A stretch of DNA of 64,000 nucleotides from Rhodoligotrophos appendicifer (GTDB lineage Bacteria; Pseudomonadota; Alphaproteobacteria; Rhizobiales; Im1): NCBI RefSeq assembly GCF_007474605.1, contig NZ_VHKL01000002.1, positions 248,001-312,000 on the forward strand. Direction: 5' to 3'. Numbering within the stretch: position 1 is the first letter of the stretch; each line of letters starts with the position of its first letter. A program made the translations under genes and the position numbers. Under the pieces are notes generated by a model. It was not told where the DNA came from. It worked only from the letters and a program-made list of their open reading frames with translations, and made no database searches. Positions 8,479 to 16,377 of the stretch are shown one piece after another.

Positions 8479-9333
8479 TCAGCTTGCCTTGCGGCGGGGT
8501 GCCGATTTCGCCGGTGCCCGTTTGGGCGCTGATTTGCCGGTGGCCTTCTTTGCCGCCGATTTCGCGCCCGCGCTTTGGCGCAGGGCCTCCATCAGATCCA
8601 CGACCTTGCTTTCCGCCTGGACCTTGCGCGGCTTGATCGTCTTGCCTTCCTGCTTCGCCTTGATGAGCTCCGCGAGCGCCGCCTCGTAGCGGTCGTCGAA
8701 GTTCGCGGGGTCGAACGTGCCGCGCTTCGTCTTGATGATGTGCTCCGCAAGATCGAGCATCTCGCCCTTGATCTTCATGTCCTTGATCTCGGAGAAGGCA
8801 TCTTCAGCCGCGCGCACCTCATAATCGAAGTTCAATGTGGTCGCGATCAGACCCTGATCATAGGGACGGATCAGCAATGTGCGCACGCGACGGAAGAGAA
8901 CCGTCTGGGCCAGCGCTGCGACCTTCTTCGCCCGCATGCCGTCGCGGATGAGGGCAAAGGGCTCCTCGGCGGGAGCGCCGGCAGGAGCGAGGTAATAGGG
9001 TCGGTCCAGATAGACGTCATCGATCTCGTCACAAGGAATGAAGGTGCCGACCGCCAGGGTCTTATCGCTCTCGGGCAAGGCAGCGGCGATCTCCTCGGGT
9101 TCCAGGACAATGTAGTCGCCCTGGCCGGTCTCATAGCCTTTCACCTGCTCTTCGGTGGGAACCGGTTCGCCGGTCTCCTGGTCCACGAACTGGCGCCGGA
9201 CCCGGTGGCCGGTCTCGCGGTTGAGGGTGTGAAAGGAAATGCGGTCGGATGTGGAGGCCGCCGTATAGAGGGCCACGGGGCAGGTCAGCTCCGCCACCTT
9301 CAGGAAACCCTTCCAATTCGCCCGCGGTGCCAT
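8479..9333 (-). CDS. ku: Bacterial Ku protein (second copy)
   Basis: The 284-residue Ku paralogue starts [20 protein letters not shown] and has the same core order as the first copy, including [38 protein letters not shown] and [12 protein letters not shown]. The C-terminal tail (about 245-284) is an Ala/Lys/Pro/Arg extension ([24 protein letters not shown]) unlike the tail of the first copy. The frame stays open upstream to 9567, but that stretch is the divergent promoter region and part of ligD, so the ATG at 9333 is taken. Two Ku paralogues can form hetero- or homodimers in rhizobia. It lies divergent from ligD with a shared 112-base control region. Confidence 0.94.
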   Translation of the reverse strand: MAPRANWKGFLKVAELTCPVALYTAASTSDRISFHTLNRETGHRVRRQFVDQETGEPVPTEEQVKGYETGQGDYIVLEPEEIAAALPESDKTLAVGTFIPCDEIDDVYLDRPYYLAPAGAPAEEPFALIRDGMRAKKVAALAQTVLFRRVRTLLIRPYDQGLIATTLNFDYEVRAAEDAFSEIKDMKIKGEMLDLAEHIIKTKRGTFDPANFDDRYEAALAELIKAKQEGKTIKPRKVQAESKVVDLMEALRQSAGAKSAAKKATGKSAPKRAPAKSAPRRKAS

Positions 9334-9357
9334 TTTCTGTCTCCGAAACCCTGACTC

Positions 9358-9382
9358 AACTCGGAACGGCGCGCGCCGTTCC
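9358..9382 (-). promoter_or_regulatory. Candidate EcfG promoter of ku-2
   Basis: Reading the minus strand, GGAAC (9382-9378) is followed by 16 bases and AGTT (9361-9358). This matches the EcfG pattern except for the first -10 base. The predicted transcription start, near 9350, is about 18 bases before the ku-2 ATG. The -35 element forms one half of a perfect 20-base palindrome. Confidence 0.5.
9363..9382. repeat. Perfect 20-base palindrome in the ku-2/ligD control region
   Basis: GGAACGGCGCGCGCCGTTCC is exactly self-complementary over 20 bases. Each half starts with GGAAC, the -35 core of EcfG promoters, so the same site offers a -35 box in both directions, although only the minus-strand copy has a matching -10. 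It could alternatively be a repressor operator or a cruciform. Confidence 0.6.
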
Positions 9383-9390
9383 CAGAGACC

Positions 9391-9415
9391 CGAACCAAAA
9401 TCACCGTGGCGCGTT
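9391..9415 (+). promoter_or_regulatory. Candidate EcfG promoter of the ligD operon
   Basis: CGAAC (9391-9395), then 16 bases, then CGTT (9412-9415). There is one mismatch in the -35 and a perfect -10 against GGAAC-N16/17-CGTT. The start would be near 9422, about 24 bases before the GTG of ligD. Together with the ku-1 and ku-2 promoters it suggests co-regulation of the island by the general stress sigma factor. Confidence 0.45.
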
Positions 9416-9445
9416 GAGTCGCCACAGGTTTCCAGAAACCGACAG

Positions 9446-12124
9446 GTGACGCGCGTGCCGACCGAGCCTAAGCTTTCAAAATACCGTGCCAAGCGAGATT
9501 TTACCAAGACCGCCGAGCCAAGCGGTGCTGCGGAAGTGGTGACGTCGCCGCGGCGGCGCTTCGTCATCCAGAAGCATGCGGCGACGCGATTGCATTACGA
9601 TCTGCGGCTCGAGCTTGACGGCGTGTTCAAGTCGTGGGCGGTGACGAAGGGCCCCTCCCTCGATCCGCATGACAAGCGGCTGGCGGTCGAGGTCGAAGAT
9701 CACCCGCTCGATTACGGCGATTTCGAAGGCACCATCCCGAAAGGACAGTATGGCGGCGGGACCGTCATGCTCTGGGACCGCGGTTTCTGGGAGCCGGAGG
9801 GCTCGAAAAGTCCCGAAAAGGCTCTTGCGGACGGGGATTTCAAGTTCACGCTCGACGGCAAGCGGCTGCATGGCAGCTGGGTGTTGGTGCGGATGCGGCA
9901 TGATCGCGACAAGGGAAAGCGCACGAACTGGCTGCTCATCAAACACCGGGACGAGCATGCGCGCGAGGGGGAGGGGGAGGCGGCAATCGCCGAGGAGACC
10001 TCGATCGCCTCAGGCCGGACCATGGAGACGATCGCTGCCGGCAAGGGGCGCGCCCCGAAGCCGTTCATGCTGGAGGCCGGCAGCCAGCCGGCCGCAGATG
10101 CCGTTTGGGACAGCACTGCGGGGCTGGCCGCCGAGGCGCGAAAGTCGCCGAAGACGAAATCAGCCGAGGCGGGCAGGACGAAATCCGAGGCCGCCGAGAT
10201 GCCCGACTTCATCCCGCCGCAGCTCTGCCAGCTGGTGGAGCGGCCGCCGACCAGCACTGGATGGGCGCATGAAATCAAGTTCGACGGGTATCGCGTCCAG
10301 CTGCGCGTCGAAGGCGGCAAGGCTACGGTCAAGACCCGCAAAGGTCTGGACTGGAGCGCGAAGTTTTCAGCCATCGTCAAGGAGGCGAAGGCGCTGCCGG
10401 ACAGCATCATCGATGGTGAGATCGTGGCCCTCGATGAGAACGGGGCGCCGGACTTCGCAGCCCTTCAGGCAGCGCTGTCGGAGCAGAATACCGACAATCT
10501 AATCTTCTATGCCTTCGATCTCCTGTTCGAGAAGGGCACGGATTGGCGCGCGGCAAAACTTGCCGACCGCAAGACGCGGCTGGAGGCGCTCCTGGCCGAT
10601 CACGGTTCGGAGGGGCTCATCCGCTATGTGGAGCATTTCGAGAGCGGTGGCGACGCCGTCCTGCGTTCAGCCTGCCGCCTGTCGCTCGAAGGCATCATCT
10701 CCAAGCGGCTTGATGCACCCTATCGATCGGGACGGACGGACAGCTGGACCAAGGCGAAGTGCCGGGCAGGGCATGAGGTGGTCATCGGCGGCTGGACCAC
10801 CACCAATGGGCGGTTCCGATCGCTGCTGGTCGGGGTCCATCGCGGCGACCATTTCGTCTATGTCGGCCGCGTCGGCACGGGTTATGGCGAGGCCAAGGTC
10901 AAGAGCCTCCTGCCGAAGCTGAAGGCGGTGGCAGCCGAGACCTCACCCTTCACCGGCGTCGGGGCTCCCCGTAAATCCTCGGACATGCACTGGACGCGGC
11001 CGGAGCTCGTGGCCGAGATCGAATTCGCCGGCTGGACGGGCGGCGGCATGGTGCGACAGGCCGCCTTCAAGGGGCTGCGCGAGGACAAGCCGGCCGTGGA
11101 GGTTGAGGCCGAGACCCCGGCAGATCCGGCGACGGTCGAGACGCCGATCCCCACCAAAGTGACGAAACCGCCCAAGCGGGCAGCGACCCGCAAAGGTCCT
11201 GGGGCGAAGAAGGCGGTGGTGATGGGGGTCGTCCTTTCGCATCCGGAGAAGGCGCTGTGGCCCGATGATGGCGAGGGCGAACCCGTCACCAAGCTCGACT
11301 ACGCCCAGTATCTGGAGGCCGTCGGACCGTGGATGATCGACCATATCAAGGGACGGCCGTGCTCGCTCGTGCGGGCTCCCGACGGGATCGACGGCGAGCG
11401 TTTCTTCCAGCGGCATGCGATGCCGGGGAGTTCCAACCTGCTGGAACTCGTCACCGTGTTCGGCGACCGCAAGCCCTATCTGCAAATCGATCGGGTGGAG
11501 GGGCTGGCCGCGGTCGCACAGATCGCCGGCCTGGAACTGCACCCGTGGAATTGCCAGCCGCATCTGCCGGAGTTGCCGGGACGTCTGGTCTTCGATCTCG
11601 ATCCCGGGCCTGACGTTCCCTTCTCGGCGGTGGTGGCGGCTGCCAAGGAAATGCGCGAGCGCCTGGAGGCTGTGGGCCTGGTCAGCTTCTGCAAGACAAC
11701 GGGCGGCAAGGGGCTGCATGTGGTCACGCCGCTGGCGGCGACCAAGAAATCCAAGCTCACCTGGCCCGAGGCAAAGAGCTTCGCCCATGCCGTCTGCCAG
11801 CAGATGGCGCAGGACGATCCGAGCCGATATCTCGTCAAGATGGCCAAGAAACTCCGCGACGGGCGCATCTTCCTCGACTATCTGCGCAATGACCGGATGG
11901 CCACGGCGGTGGCTCCGCTGTCGGCGCGGGCACGGCCCGGGGCGACGGTGTCCATGCCGCTGACCTGGCCTCAGGTCAAAGCCGATCTCGATCCCCAGCG
12001 CTATACAATCCGCAGCGTGCCGGCGCTTCTGGCGAAGACCAAGGCGTGGGCCGATTATTGCGCTGGCGAACGGCCGCTGGAAGACGCCATCAAGCGGATG
12101 GGAAAGATCAAGGTGGCGGCGTGA
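9446..12124 (+). CDS. ligD: ATP-dependent DNA ligase D (end-joining ligase/polymerase/phosphoesterase)
   Basis: The 892-residue multidomain protein has the order phosphoesterase-ligase-polymerase. The LigD 3'-phosphoesterase domain (about residues 30-150) shows [18 protein letters not shown]. The adenylating ligase domain (about 250-560) has catalytic K278 in HEIKFDGYR, and a charged Lys/Pro linker follows. The primase-polymerase domain (from about 595) shows the D-x-D metal motif in FDLDPGPD (about 715) and [11 protein letters not shown]. It trims, fills and seals double-strand ends held by Ku. The start is GTG at 9446, with another in-frame GTG three codons on, so the exact start is uncertain. 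It overlaps the next ligase gene by four bases, showing translational coupling. Confidence 0.95.
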   Translation: MTRVPTEPKLSKYRAKRDFTKTAEPSGAAEVVTSPRRRFVIQKHAATRLHYDLRLELDGVFKSWAVTKGPSLDPHDKRLAVEVEDHPLDYGDFEGTIPKGQYGGGTVMLWDRGFWEPEGSKSPEKALADGDFKFTLDGKRLHGSWVLVRMRHDRDKGKRTNWLLIKHRDEHAREGEGEAAIAEETSIASGRTMETIAAGKGRAPKPFMLEAGSQPAADAVWDSTAGLAAEARKSPKTKSAEAGRTKSEAAEMPDFIPPQLCQLVERPPTSTGWAHEIKFDGYRVQLRVEGGKATVKTRKGLDWSAKFSAIVKEAKALPDSIIDGEIVALDENGAPDFAALQAALSEQNTDNLIFYAFDLLFEKGTDWRAAKLADRKTRLEALLADHGSEGLIRYVEHFESGGDAVLRSACRLSLEGIISKRLDAPYRSGRTDSWTKAKCRAGHEVVIGGWTTTNGRFRSLLVGVHRGDHFVYVGRVGTGYGEAKVKSLLPKLKAVAAETSPFTGVGAPRKSSDMHWTRPELVAEIEFAGWTGGGMVRQAAFKGLREDKPAVEVEAETPADPATVETPIPTKVTKPPKRAATRKGPGAKKAVVMGVVLSHPEKALWPDDGEGEPVTKLDYAQYLEAVGPWMIDHIKGRPCSLVRAPDGIDGERFFQRHAMPGSSNLLELVTVFGDRKPYLQIDRVEGLAAVAQIAGLELHPWNCQPHLPELPGRLVFDLDPGPDVPFSAVVAAAKEMRERLEAVGLVSFCKTTGGKGLHVVTPLAATKKSKLTWPEAKSFAHAVCQQMAQDDPSRYLVKMAKKLRDGRIFLDYLRNDRMATAVAPLSARARPGATVSMPLTWPQVKADLDPQRYTIRSVPALLAKTKAWADYCAGERPLEDAIKRMGKIKVAA

Positions 12125-13158
12125 GCCCGCCGGACTTCCTGCTGCCCTTGTCCACAGAGCCGATGGAGGCGCGTTCGGCCGACACGTTGCCCGAGGGTGA
12201 GGGCTGGCAGTTCGAGCCCAAATGGGACGGCTTCCGGTGCCTTGCCTTCAAGGCGGGGGACCAGGTGGAGCTGCGGGCCAAGTCGGGCAAACCCCTCGGG
12301 CGCTATTTTCCGGAAGTGGTCGAGATGCTGGCCGCCGTGAAAGCCGAGCAGTTCGTGGTCGATGGGGAATTGGTGATCGAGATCGACGGGCACCTCTCCT
12401 TCGATGCTCTTCAGATGCGGCTTCATCCGGCCGAGAGCCGGATCAAGAAACTGTCACGGGAGACGCCGGCACGGCTGGTACTGTTCGACATGCTCGCGAC
12501 GCCCAGGGGCGAGGTGCTCGTGGACAGGCCTCTCGTCGAGCGGCGTGCGGCGCTGGACTCCTTCGCCAAGGCCGCGGCGGTGAAGGACAGGCTCCTTCTG
12601 TCGCCCTGCACAGCCAAACGCAAGGACGCCCAGGCCTGGCTCAGCGACACCAGCGACAGCGGGACCGACGGGGTCGTGGCCAAACCGCTGCACGAGACCT
12701 ACCACACGGGCGAGCGGATGATGGTCAAGGTGAAGCGTCTGCGGACCGCGGATTGCGTGGTCGGCGGCTTTCGCTACGCGGCAAAGAGCCGAAAAGTCGG
12801 CTCACTGCTGCTGGGCCTCTACAACGAGGACGGCAGACTCGATCATGTGGGCTTTACTTCCACCATCTCGAATGCGGAACGCTCCGAGCTGACGGAGCGC
12901 CTGGAGGGTCTGCGTTCCCCGCCTGGGTTCTCCGGCAAGGCTCCGGGAGGTCCAAGCCGATGGAGTACTGACCGCAGCGTCGAATGGGAGCCGCTGAAGC
13001 CGGAGCTGGTCGTGGAGGTGCGTTTCGACCACGTCACCAGCGACCGCTTTCGCCACGGCACGAAGCTCCTGCGCTGGCGGCCGGACAAGGCGGCGCGTCA
13101 GTGCACCTTCGAGCAGATCCATCCGCCGGCCGCAGAGGTGAAGACAAAACACTCCTGA
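12121..13158 (+). CDS. ligC: ATP-dependent DNA ligase, LigC-like
   Basis: The 345-residue stand-alone ligase has an adenylation domain with the nucleophile K34 in FEPKWDGFR, the DGELVIE motif (about residue 81) and DGVVAKP (about 182), followed by an OB-fold domain with VKVKR and a C-terminal RFLR-like RWRPDK segment. LigC-type enzymes seal nicks and act as back-up ligases in end joining or in base-excision repair. The GTG start overlaps the ligD stop (GTGA), which marks the two as one operon. An ORF can be drawn further upstream to 12046, but it overlaps ligD out of frame and is discarded. Confidence 0.92.
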   Translation: MSPPDFLLPLSTEPMEARSADTLPEGEGWQFEPKWDGFRCLAFKAGDQVELRAKSGKPLGRYFPEVVEMLAAVKAEQFVVDGELVIEIDGHLSFDALQMRLHPAESRIKKLSRETPARLVLFDMLATPRGEVLVDRPLVERRAALDSFAKAAAVKDRLLLSPCTAKRKDAQAWLSDTSDSGTDGVVAKPLHETYHTGERMMVKVKRLRTADCVVGGFRYAAKSRKVGSLLLGLYNEDGRLDHVGFTSTISNAERSELTERLEGLRSPPGFSGKAPGGPSRWSTDRSVEWEPLKPELVVEVRFDHVTSDRFRHGTKLLRWRPDKAARQCTFEQIHPPAAEVKTKHS

Positions 13159-13199
13159 CCCGTTATGCTCGTTCCCGAAATGTTCGAGGTATAAAGGCC

Positions 13200-14468
13200 G
13201 TGACGCGACGCTCAGGAAGTGCCGATCTGCCGCTCCATGGCGGGCGGGTGCCGAAATGGCTGGGGGAGCGCATGACCCGACTCGGGGCCGTGGTCACCCA
13301 GGCAATCGTCCATCATTACGGACGCGACGAGTTTCTCAGACGGTTGTCGAACCCTTTCTGGTTCCAGTCGTTTGGCTCCGTGATGGGTATGGACTGGCAT
13401 TCCTCCGGCATCACCACCAGCGTCATCGGAGCGCTCAAGAGAGGACTGCCACCGCTGGCGGAGGAGCTTGGCCTGCATGTCTGCGGTGGGCGCGGCAAGC
13501 ATTCGCGGCAGACGCCGCACGAGCTGGCCCTGATCGGGGACAAGGTCGGCTTCGACGGCGTTCTCCTGGCCCAGTCCAGCCGACTGGTGGCGAAGGTCGA
13601 CAGTGCAGCCGTGCAGGATGGGTTCGACCTCTATCTGCACGGCTTCATCGTGGCCGATGACGGCAAGTGGGTCGTGGTCCAACAGGGCATGAATGACGAA
13701 CGCCGGCAGGCGCGCCGGTACCACTGGCTTTCGGAAGGGCTCAAAAGTTTCGTCGATGCCCCGCATGCGGCCATCGAGGGCCGAGAGCAGGGGACCATCA
13801 TCAACTTGACGGATCATCGCGCAGAGGCCTCCCGGCACAGCCAAATCGAGATGCTGCGAACGGAGACGCCGGAACGTCTGGCCCGGGACGTGATCCGCCT
13901 GGAGACAGGGTCTGCGCCGGCCGAAACCGCCCAGCCGATGCTGCCGCATCTGGTGATGCCCGCGCATCACGACGTGCGCGAGGGGGATGTCGTGGTGCGG
14001 CGGCTCCACGGGGCGTTGGCCGCCGCCGCCGAGAACGGGCCGCAGGATTTCACGGCATTGCTGCAGGTCCCCGGCGTCGGCGCCCGCACGGTGCGTGCGC
14101 TCGCTCTCCTGGCCGAGGTCATGCATGGCGCGCCCTGTCGCTTCTCCGATCCCGCCCGCTTCTCGCTTGCCCATGGCGGCAAGGACCGGCATCCGTTCCC
14201 GGTGCCGATCAAGGTCTACGACCAGACAATCCAGGTGCTCAAGTCGGCCGTGCAGAACGCCAAGCTTGGGCGTGAGGAGGAGCTGAGCGCCTTGAAGCGG
14301 CTCGACGACCAGTCTCGCCGCCTGGAGGCGCATGTGACCGGGCCGTCTTTCGGTGCATTTCTGGCCGAGGAACGGGGACGCTCTCCCAGCTATGGCGGAC
14401 GAAGCGTGTTCGGTTGGGAAGGCGAAAGGGAGGCGCTGCAGGCGGCCTGTTCAGGCCGCCGCAGCTGA
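13200..14468 (+). CDS. DUF763 protein with helix-hairpin-helix, in the end-joining operon
   Basis: The 422-residue protein matches the DUF763 family, found in archaea and some bacteria and without an established function as far as I know. Visible conserved blocks are SADLPLHGGRVPKWLGERM at the N-terminus, GGRGKHSRQTP (about residue 97), KVDSAAVQDGFDLYLHGFI (about 131), VVVQQGMNDERRQARRYHWLS (about 158), and a helix-hairpin-helix-like VPGVGARTVRAL at 290-301. The last hints at non-specific binding to the DNA backbone. The GTG at 13200 is chosen for the GAGGT about ten bases upstream. It sits 41 bases after ligC on the same strand and is probably the third gene of the ligD operon. A nuclease or end-processing role is inference only. 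Confidence 0.8.
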   Translation: MTRRSGSADLPLHGGRVPKWLGERMTRLGAVVTQAIVHHYGRDEFLRRLSNPFWFQSFGSVMGMDWHSSGITTSVIGALKRGLPPLAEELGLHVCGGRGKHSRQTPHELALIGDKVGFDGVLLAQSSRLVAKVDSAAVQDGFDLYLHGFIVADDGKWVVVQQGMNDERRQARRYHWLSEGLKSFVDAPHAAIEGREQGTIINLTDHRAEASRHSQIEMLRTETPERLARDVIRLETGSAPAETAQPMLPHLVMPAHHDVREGDVVVRRLHGALAAAAENGPQDFTALLQVPGVGARTVRALALLAEVMHGAPCRFSDPARFSLAHGGKDRHPFPVPIKVYDQTIQVLKSAVQNAKLGREEELSALKRLDDQSRRLEAHVTGPSFGAFLAEERGRSPSYGGRSVFGWEGEREALQAACSGRRS

Positions 14469-14474
14469 TTTGTT
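14436..14474 (+). terminator. Strong hairpin at the 3' end of the DUF763 gene
   Basis: CTGC(a)GGCGGCCTG-tt-CAGGCCGCCGCAG is a 13-base-pair stem with one bulged A and a two-base loop. It lies in the last codons of the DUF763 gene and just past them and is followed by TTTGTT. It probably ends the ligD-ligC-DUF763 transcript. The convergent Gly/Ser-rich gene ends only 16 bases beyond the DUF763 stop, so the hairpin may serve both directions. Confidence 0.5.
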
Positions 14475-14484
14475 CGTGTCGATG

Positions 14485-14943
14485 TTAGCCGCCGCTGCCG
14501 CCGCCGCCACCGGCGCCGCCAGCACCACCACCGGAGCCACCGCCAGCACCACCGCCAGAGCCACCACTCCCGGAGCCACCGCTGCCGCTGCCGGAGCCGC
14601 CCGCACCTGAGCCACTGCCGCTGCCGGAGCCGCCGGCACCCGAACCGCTGCCGCTGCCCGATCCAGAACCGCTGCCGGATCCCGTGCCGCCAGAACCCGT
14701 ATTGCCGTTGCCCGATTGGTTTCCTGTATTGTTACCGCTGGTCCCGGTGTTTTGACCGCTGCCCGTGTTGCCTCCCGTGGCCGACGTGTTCTCGCCGCCT
14801 GGGCTACAGTCTGCCGAAGTGGTTCCCGTGGCTGCCGTGCCCGCCGCAGGGCAGTCGGTGTTGCTCGTTTGGGCGCTGACAAGCGCCGGGGATGCAAACA
14901 ACGCCGCCGCAAACGCCATGGCGGTCAATGATACATGCTTCAT
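14485..14943 (-). CDS. Gly/Ser-rich low-complexity secreted protein
   Basis: The 152-residue protein has a clear signal peptide (MKHVSLTAMAFAAALFASPALVSAQ, cleavage after about residue 24). A short segment with two cysteines follows, then Thr/Asn/Gly-rich sequence, and from about residue 80 an almost pure Gly-Ser tract (GSGSGSG, GAGGSG and GGAGGGSGG units) to the end. No catalytic domain is present. It is probably an exported, disordered surface or periplasmic protein. The tract is a tandem-repeat-like DNA sequence likely to vary in length between strains. The overlapping minus-strand frame that stays open over the same bases is a by-product of the biased composition. No homologous family is recognised. 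Confidence 0.7.
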   Translation of the reverse strand: MKHVSLTAMAFAAALFASPALVSAQTSNTDCPAAGTAATGTTSADCSPGGENTSATGGNTGSGQNTGTSGNNTGNQSGNGNTGSGGTGSGSGSGSGSGSGSGAGGSGSGSGSGAGGSGSGSGGSGSGGSGGGAGGGSGGGAGGAGGGGGSGG

Positions 14944-15062
14944 GAGTTCCTCCAGTTATGGCTTGTGACACTGGCCCGTGTCCGGCCGGACCAATGTCCG
15001 TTATCGGGAAAGCAATGACAGGCGACGGGCAGTGGTTCCGATTTTGGAAACCTCCACCGAAT

Positions 15063-15088
15063 GGAACCTGAGGGGTGCGCATCGAGTT
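15063..15088 (+). promoter_or_regulatory. Candidate EcfG promoter of the small-protein gene
   Basis: GGAAC (15063-15067), 17 bases, then AGTT (15085-15088), a match to GGAAC-N16/17-CGTT with one changed base. The expected start near 15095 lies about 23 bases before the ATG at 15118. Confidence 0.5.
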
Positions 15089-15117
15089 GGTCGGGAAGGA
15101 CAGCATTGGAGAAACGC

Positions 15118-15363
15118 ATGACCGGCAAGCAGGAGCCTGAGGCGCTCGCGACATTCGCCGAGGCCGCAAGGGGCACTGGCGTCAAGCCGAAGGAGATCGG
15201 TCTCGGGGCCACTCCGGAGACTGCCCCGATCCCCACCGATCCCGATCAAAAGGACAAGGCTGCCACCAAAGTTCTGCAGGAAGGGGTCACGGGCGAGGAC
15301 AAGGGTGCGGACAAGGCGGTCGACGCCTTGCCGGACCGGATCATCGAGAGCCGCCGTCCCTGA
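15118..15363 (+). CDS. Small hydrophilic protein, possibly stress-induced
   Basis: This 81-residue protein is highly charged, with many Lys, Glu, Asp, Ala and Pro residues and no hydrophobic segment, so it should be cytosolic and partly disordered. The start is the ATG with GGAGA five bases upstream; the upstream in-frame ATG at 15061 overlaps the promoter-like sequence and is rejected. No domain is recognised. The EcfG-like promoter and its place beside the end-joining island suggest a general-stress protein, but this is inferred only from context. It is convergent with an iclR gene four bases away. Confidence 0.6.
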   Translation: MTGKQEPEALATFAEAARGTGVKPKEIGLGATPETAPIPTDPDQKDKAATKVLQEGVTGEDKGADKAVDALPDRIIESRRP

Positions 15364-15367
15364 TGCG

Positions 15368-16162
15368 CTAAGCGGTTTCCAGAGCAGGGGTTTCGGCCTT
15401 CATGCCGAGACGCCGCCGAATGGCCTCTGCGGCAGCCAAGAGCCGGGCGAGATGTTTGGGCCGGCCGTGATCGATCATCTGCGGGTTCAGCGTGGAGACG
15501 CTCACCGCACAGAGAAGCCGGCCTTTGGCATCCAGAACAGGCACCGCCAAGGCCGCGAGGCCGAGGGCGACGTCGTCCACGGCAAATTCGTAGCCTTGCT
15601 CATGAACACGTGCCAGATGCTCGCGGAGCTTCGCCCGGTCGGTGATGGACTTCGCGGTGAGCGTCGGTAGAGGCCCGGAGAGCGCGCGCGCGATTTCCTG
15701 CTCCGACTGGTAGGCGAGAAGAAGCTTGGGAGCCCCTCCACAGTTCAGGGCAAGCGTCCCTCCGACGGGCCACCAGCGCAGCTCCATGCCGCCAGCGCCA
15801 TGGATGCGCTCCAAGCAGATGGCCGCCCCATTCTGATAGATCGACAGAAAAGTGGTCACGTCGAGTTCAGCGGCCAATTGCTCCATCACCGGCACGGCTG
15901 CGGCGCGCAGATCAAAATTATCGATCACACTTTCGGCCAGGGCGCGAATAGCGCGACCGAGGCCATAGCGCTGGGTCGCTGCATCTTGGGCGATGAAGCC
16001 GCTGTTCATCAGCGTCACCAGCAGCCGCCGCGTGGTGCCTTTGTCGAGGCCGGTCTGGGCGGCAATCTCGGCCAGTCCCTGCAGGCCGCGGCCCTCGAAG
16101 GATTTGAGAATGGCGATCGCCCGGGTCACGGCGCGAACGTTCATCGATCCCTTTTCCTCCAT
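15368..16162 (-). CDS. IclR-family transcriptional regulator
   Basis: The 264-residue IclR protein has an N-terminal winged helix-turn-helix (residues about 8-70, with LAEIAAQTGLDKGTTRRLLVTL) and a C-terminal effector domain (about 80-255) containing GGAPKLLLAY and FAVDDVALGLAALAVPV. It is divergent from the MBL-hydrolase gene that starts the catabolic/transport operon 16378-27903. A 25-base palindrome lies between them. It is most likely the repressor or effector-dependent regulator of that operon. It is distinct in sequence from the other IclR protein at 4396-5193. Confidence 0.9.
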   Translation of the reverse strand: MEEKGSMNVRAVTRAIAILKSFEGRGLQGLAEIAAQTGLDKGTTRRLLVTLMNSGFIAQDAATQRYGLGRAIRALAESVIDNFDLRAAAVPVMEQLAAELDVTTFLSIYQNGAAICLERIHGAGGMELRWWPVGGTLALNCGGAPKLLLAYQSEQEIARALSGPLPTLTAKSITDRAKLREHLARVHEQGYEFAVDDVALGLAALAVPVLDAKGRLLCAVSVSTLNPQMIDHGRPKHLARLLAAAEAIRRRLGMKAETPALETA

Positions 16163-16285
16163 CGCAGTCCCTCTTTATTGGCCTGGCCCCACACGCTCCC
16201 CCGACACTTCGGCGACACTGCCGAGCCTCGGGGAAGGGCTGCTCACAAAGCAAAGTTCGCTTCCATCGGCAAGACAGGATAGTCG

Positions 16286-16310
16286 ATTCATTTCACGATA
16301 TGAAATGAAT
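16286..16310. promoter_or_regulatory. Candidate IclR operator, 10-base arms
   Basis: ATTCATTTCA-N5-TGAAATGAAT is a perfect inverted repeat with ten-base arms and a five-base spacer. It lies in the 215-base gap between the divergent iclR gene and the catabolic operon. A TTGACA hexamer follows at 16319-16324, pointing toward the operon, but the -10 is not clear. AT-rich arms centred on TTTCA/TGAAA are typical of IclR-family sites. Confidence 0.6.
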
Positions 16311-16377
16311 TTTGTTGGTTGACACGGATTGAGCGAGGTGCTTCTTTGGATTCAATAAAAAGAGACGGAGGAAATAG

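Noticed and set aside
9334-9567. Extended N-terminus of the second Ku
   Set aside because: The extra 78 codons cover the promoters, the palindrome and the start of ligD, and do not resemble Ku. The ATG at 9333 is followed directly by the family signature.
14500-14700. Repetitive GGCAGCGGCTC-like units as a possible CRISPR array
   Set aside because: The units are short, in the coding frame of Gly-Ser codons and lack unique spacers of fixed length.
14451-14912. Alternative minus-strand frame over the Gly/Ser gene
   Set aside because: An Ala/Arg/Val-rich frame with no signal peptide or ribosome-binding site; a by-product of the repetitive GC-rich sequence.
15018-15039. EcfG-like promoter for the Gly/Ser-rich gene (minus-strand GGAAC)
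   Set aside because: The -10 reads CATT, lacking the G of the GTT core, so it was not counted.
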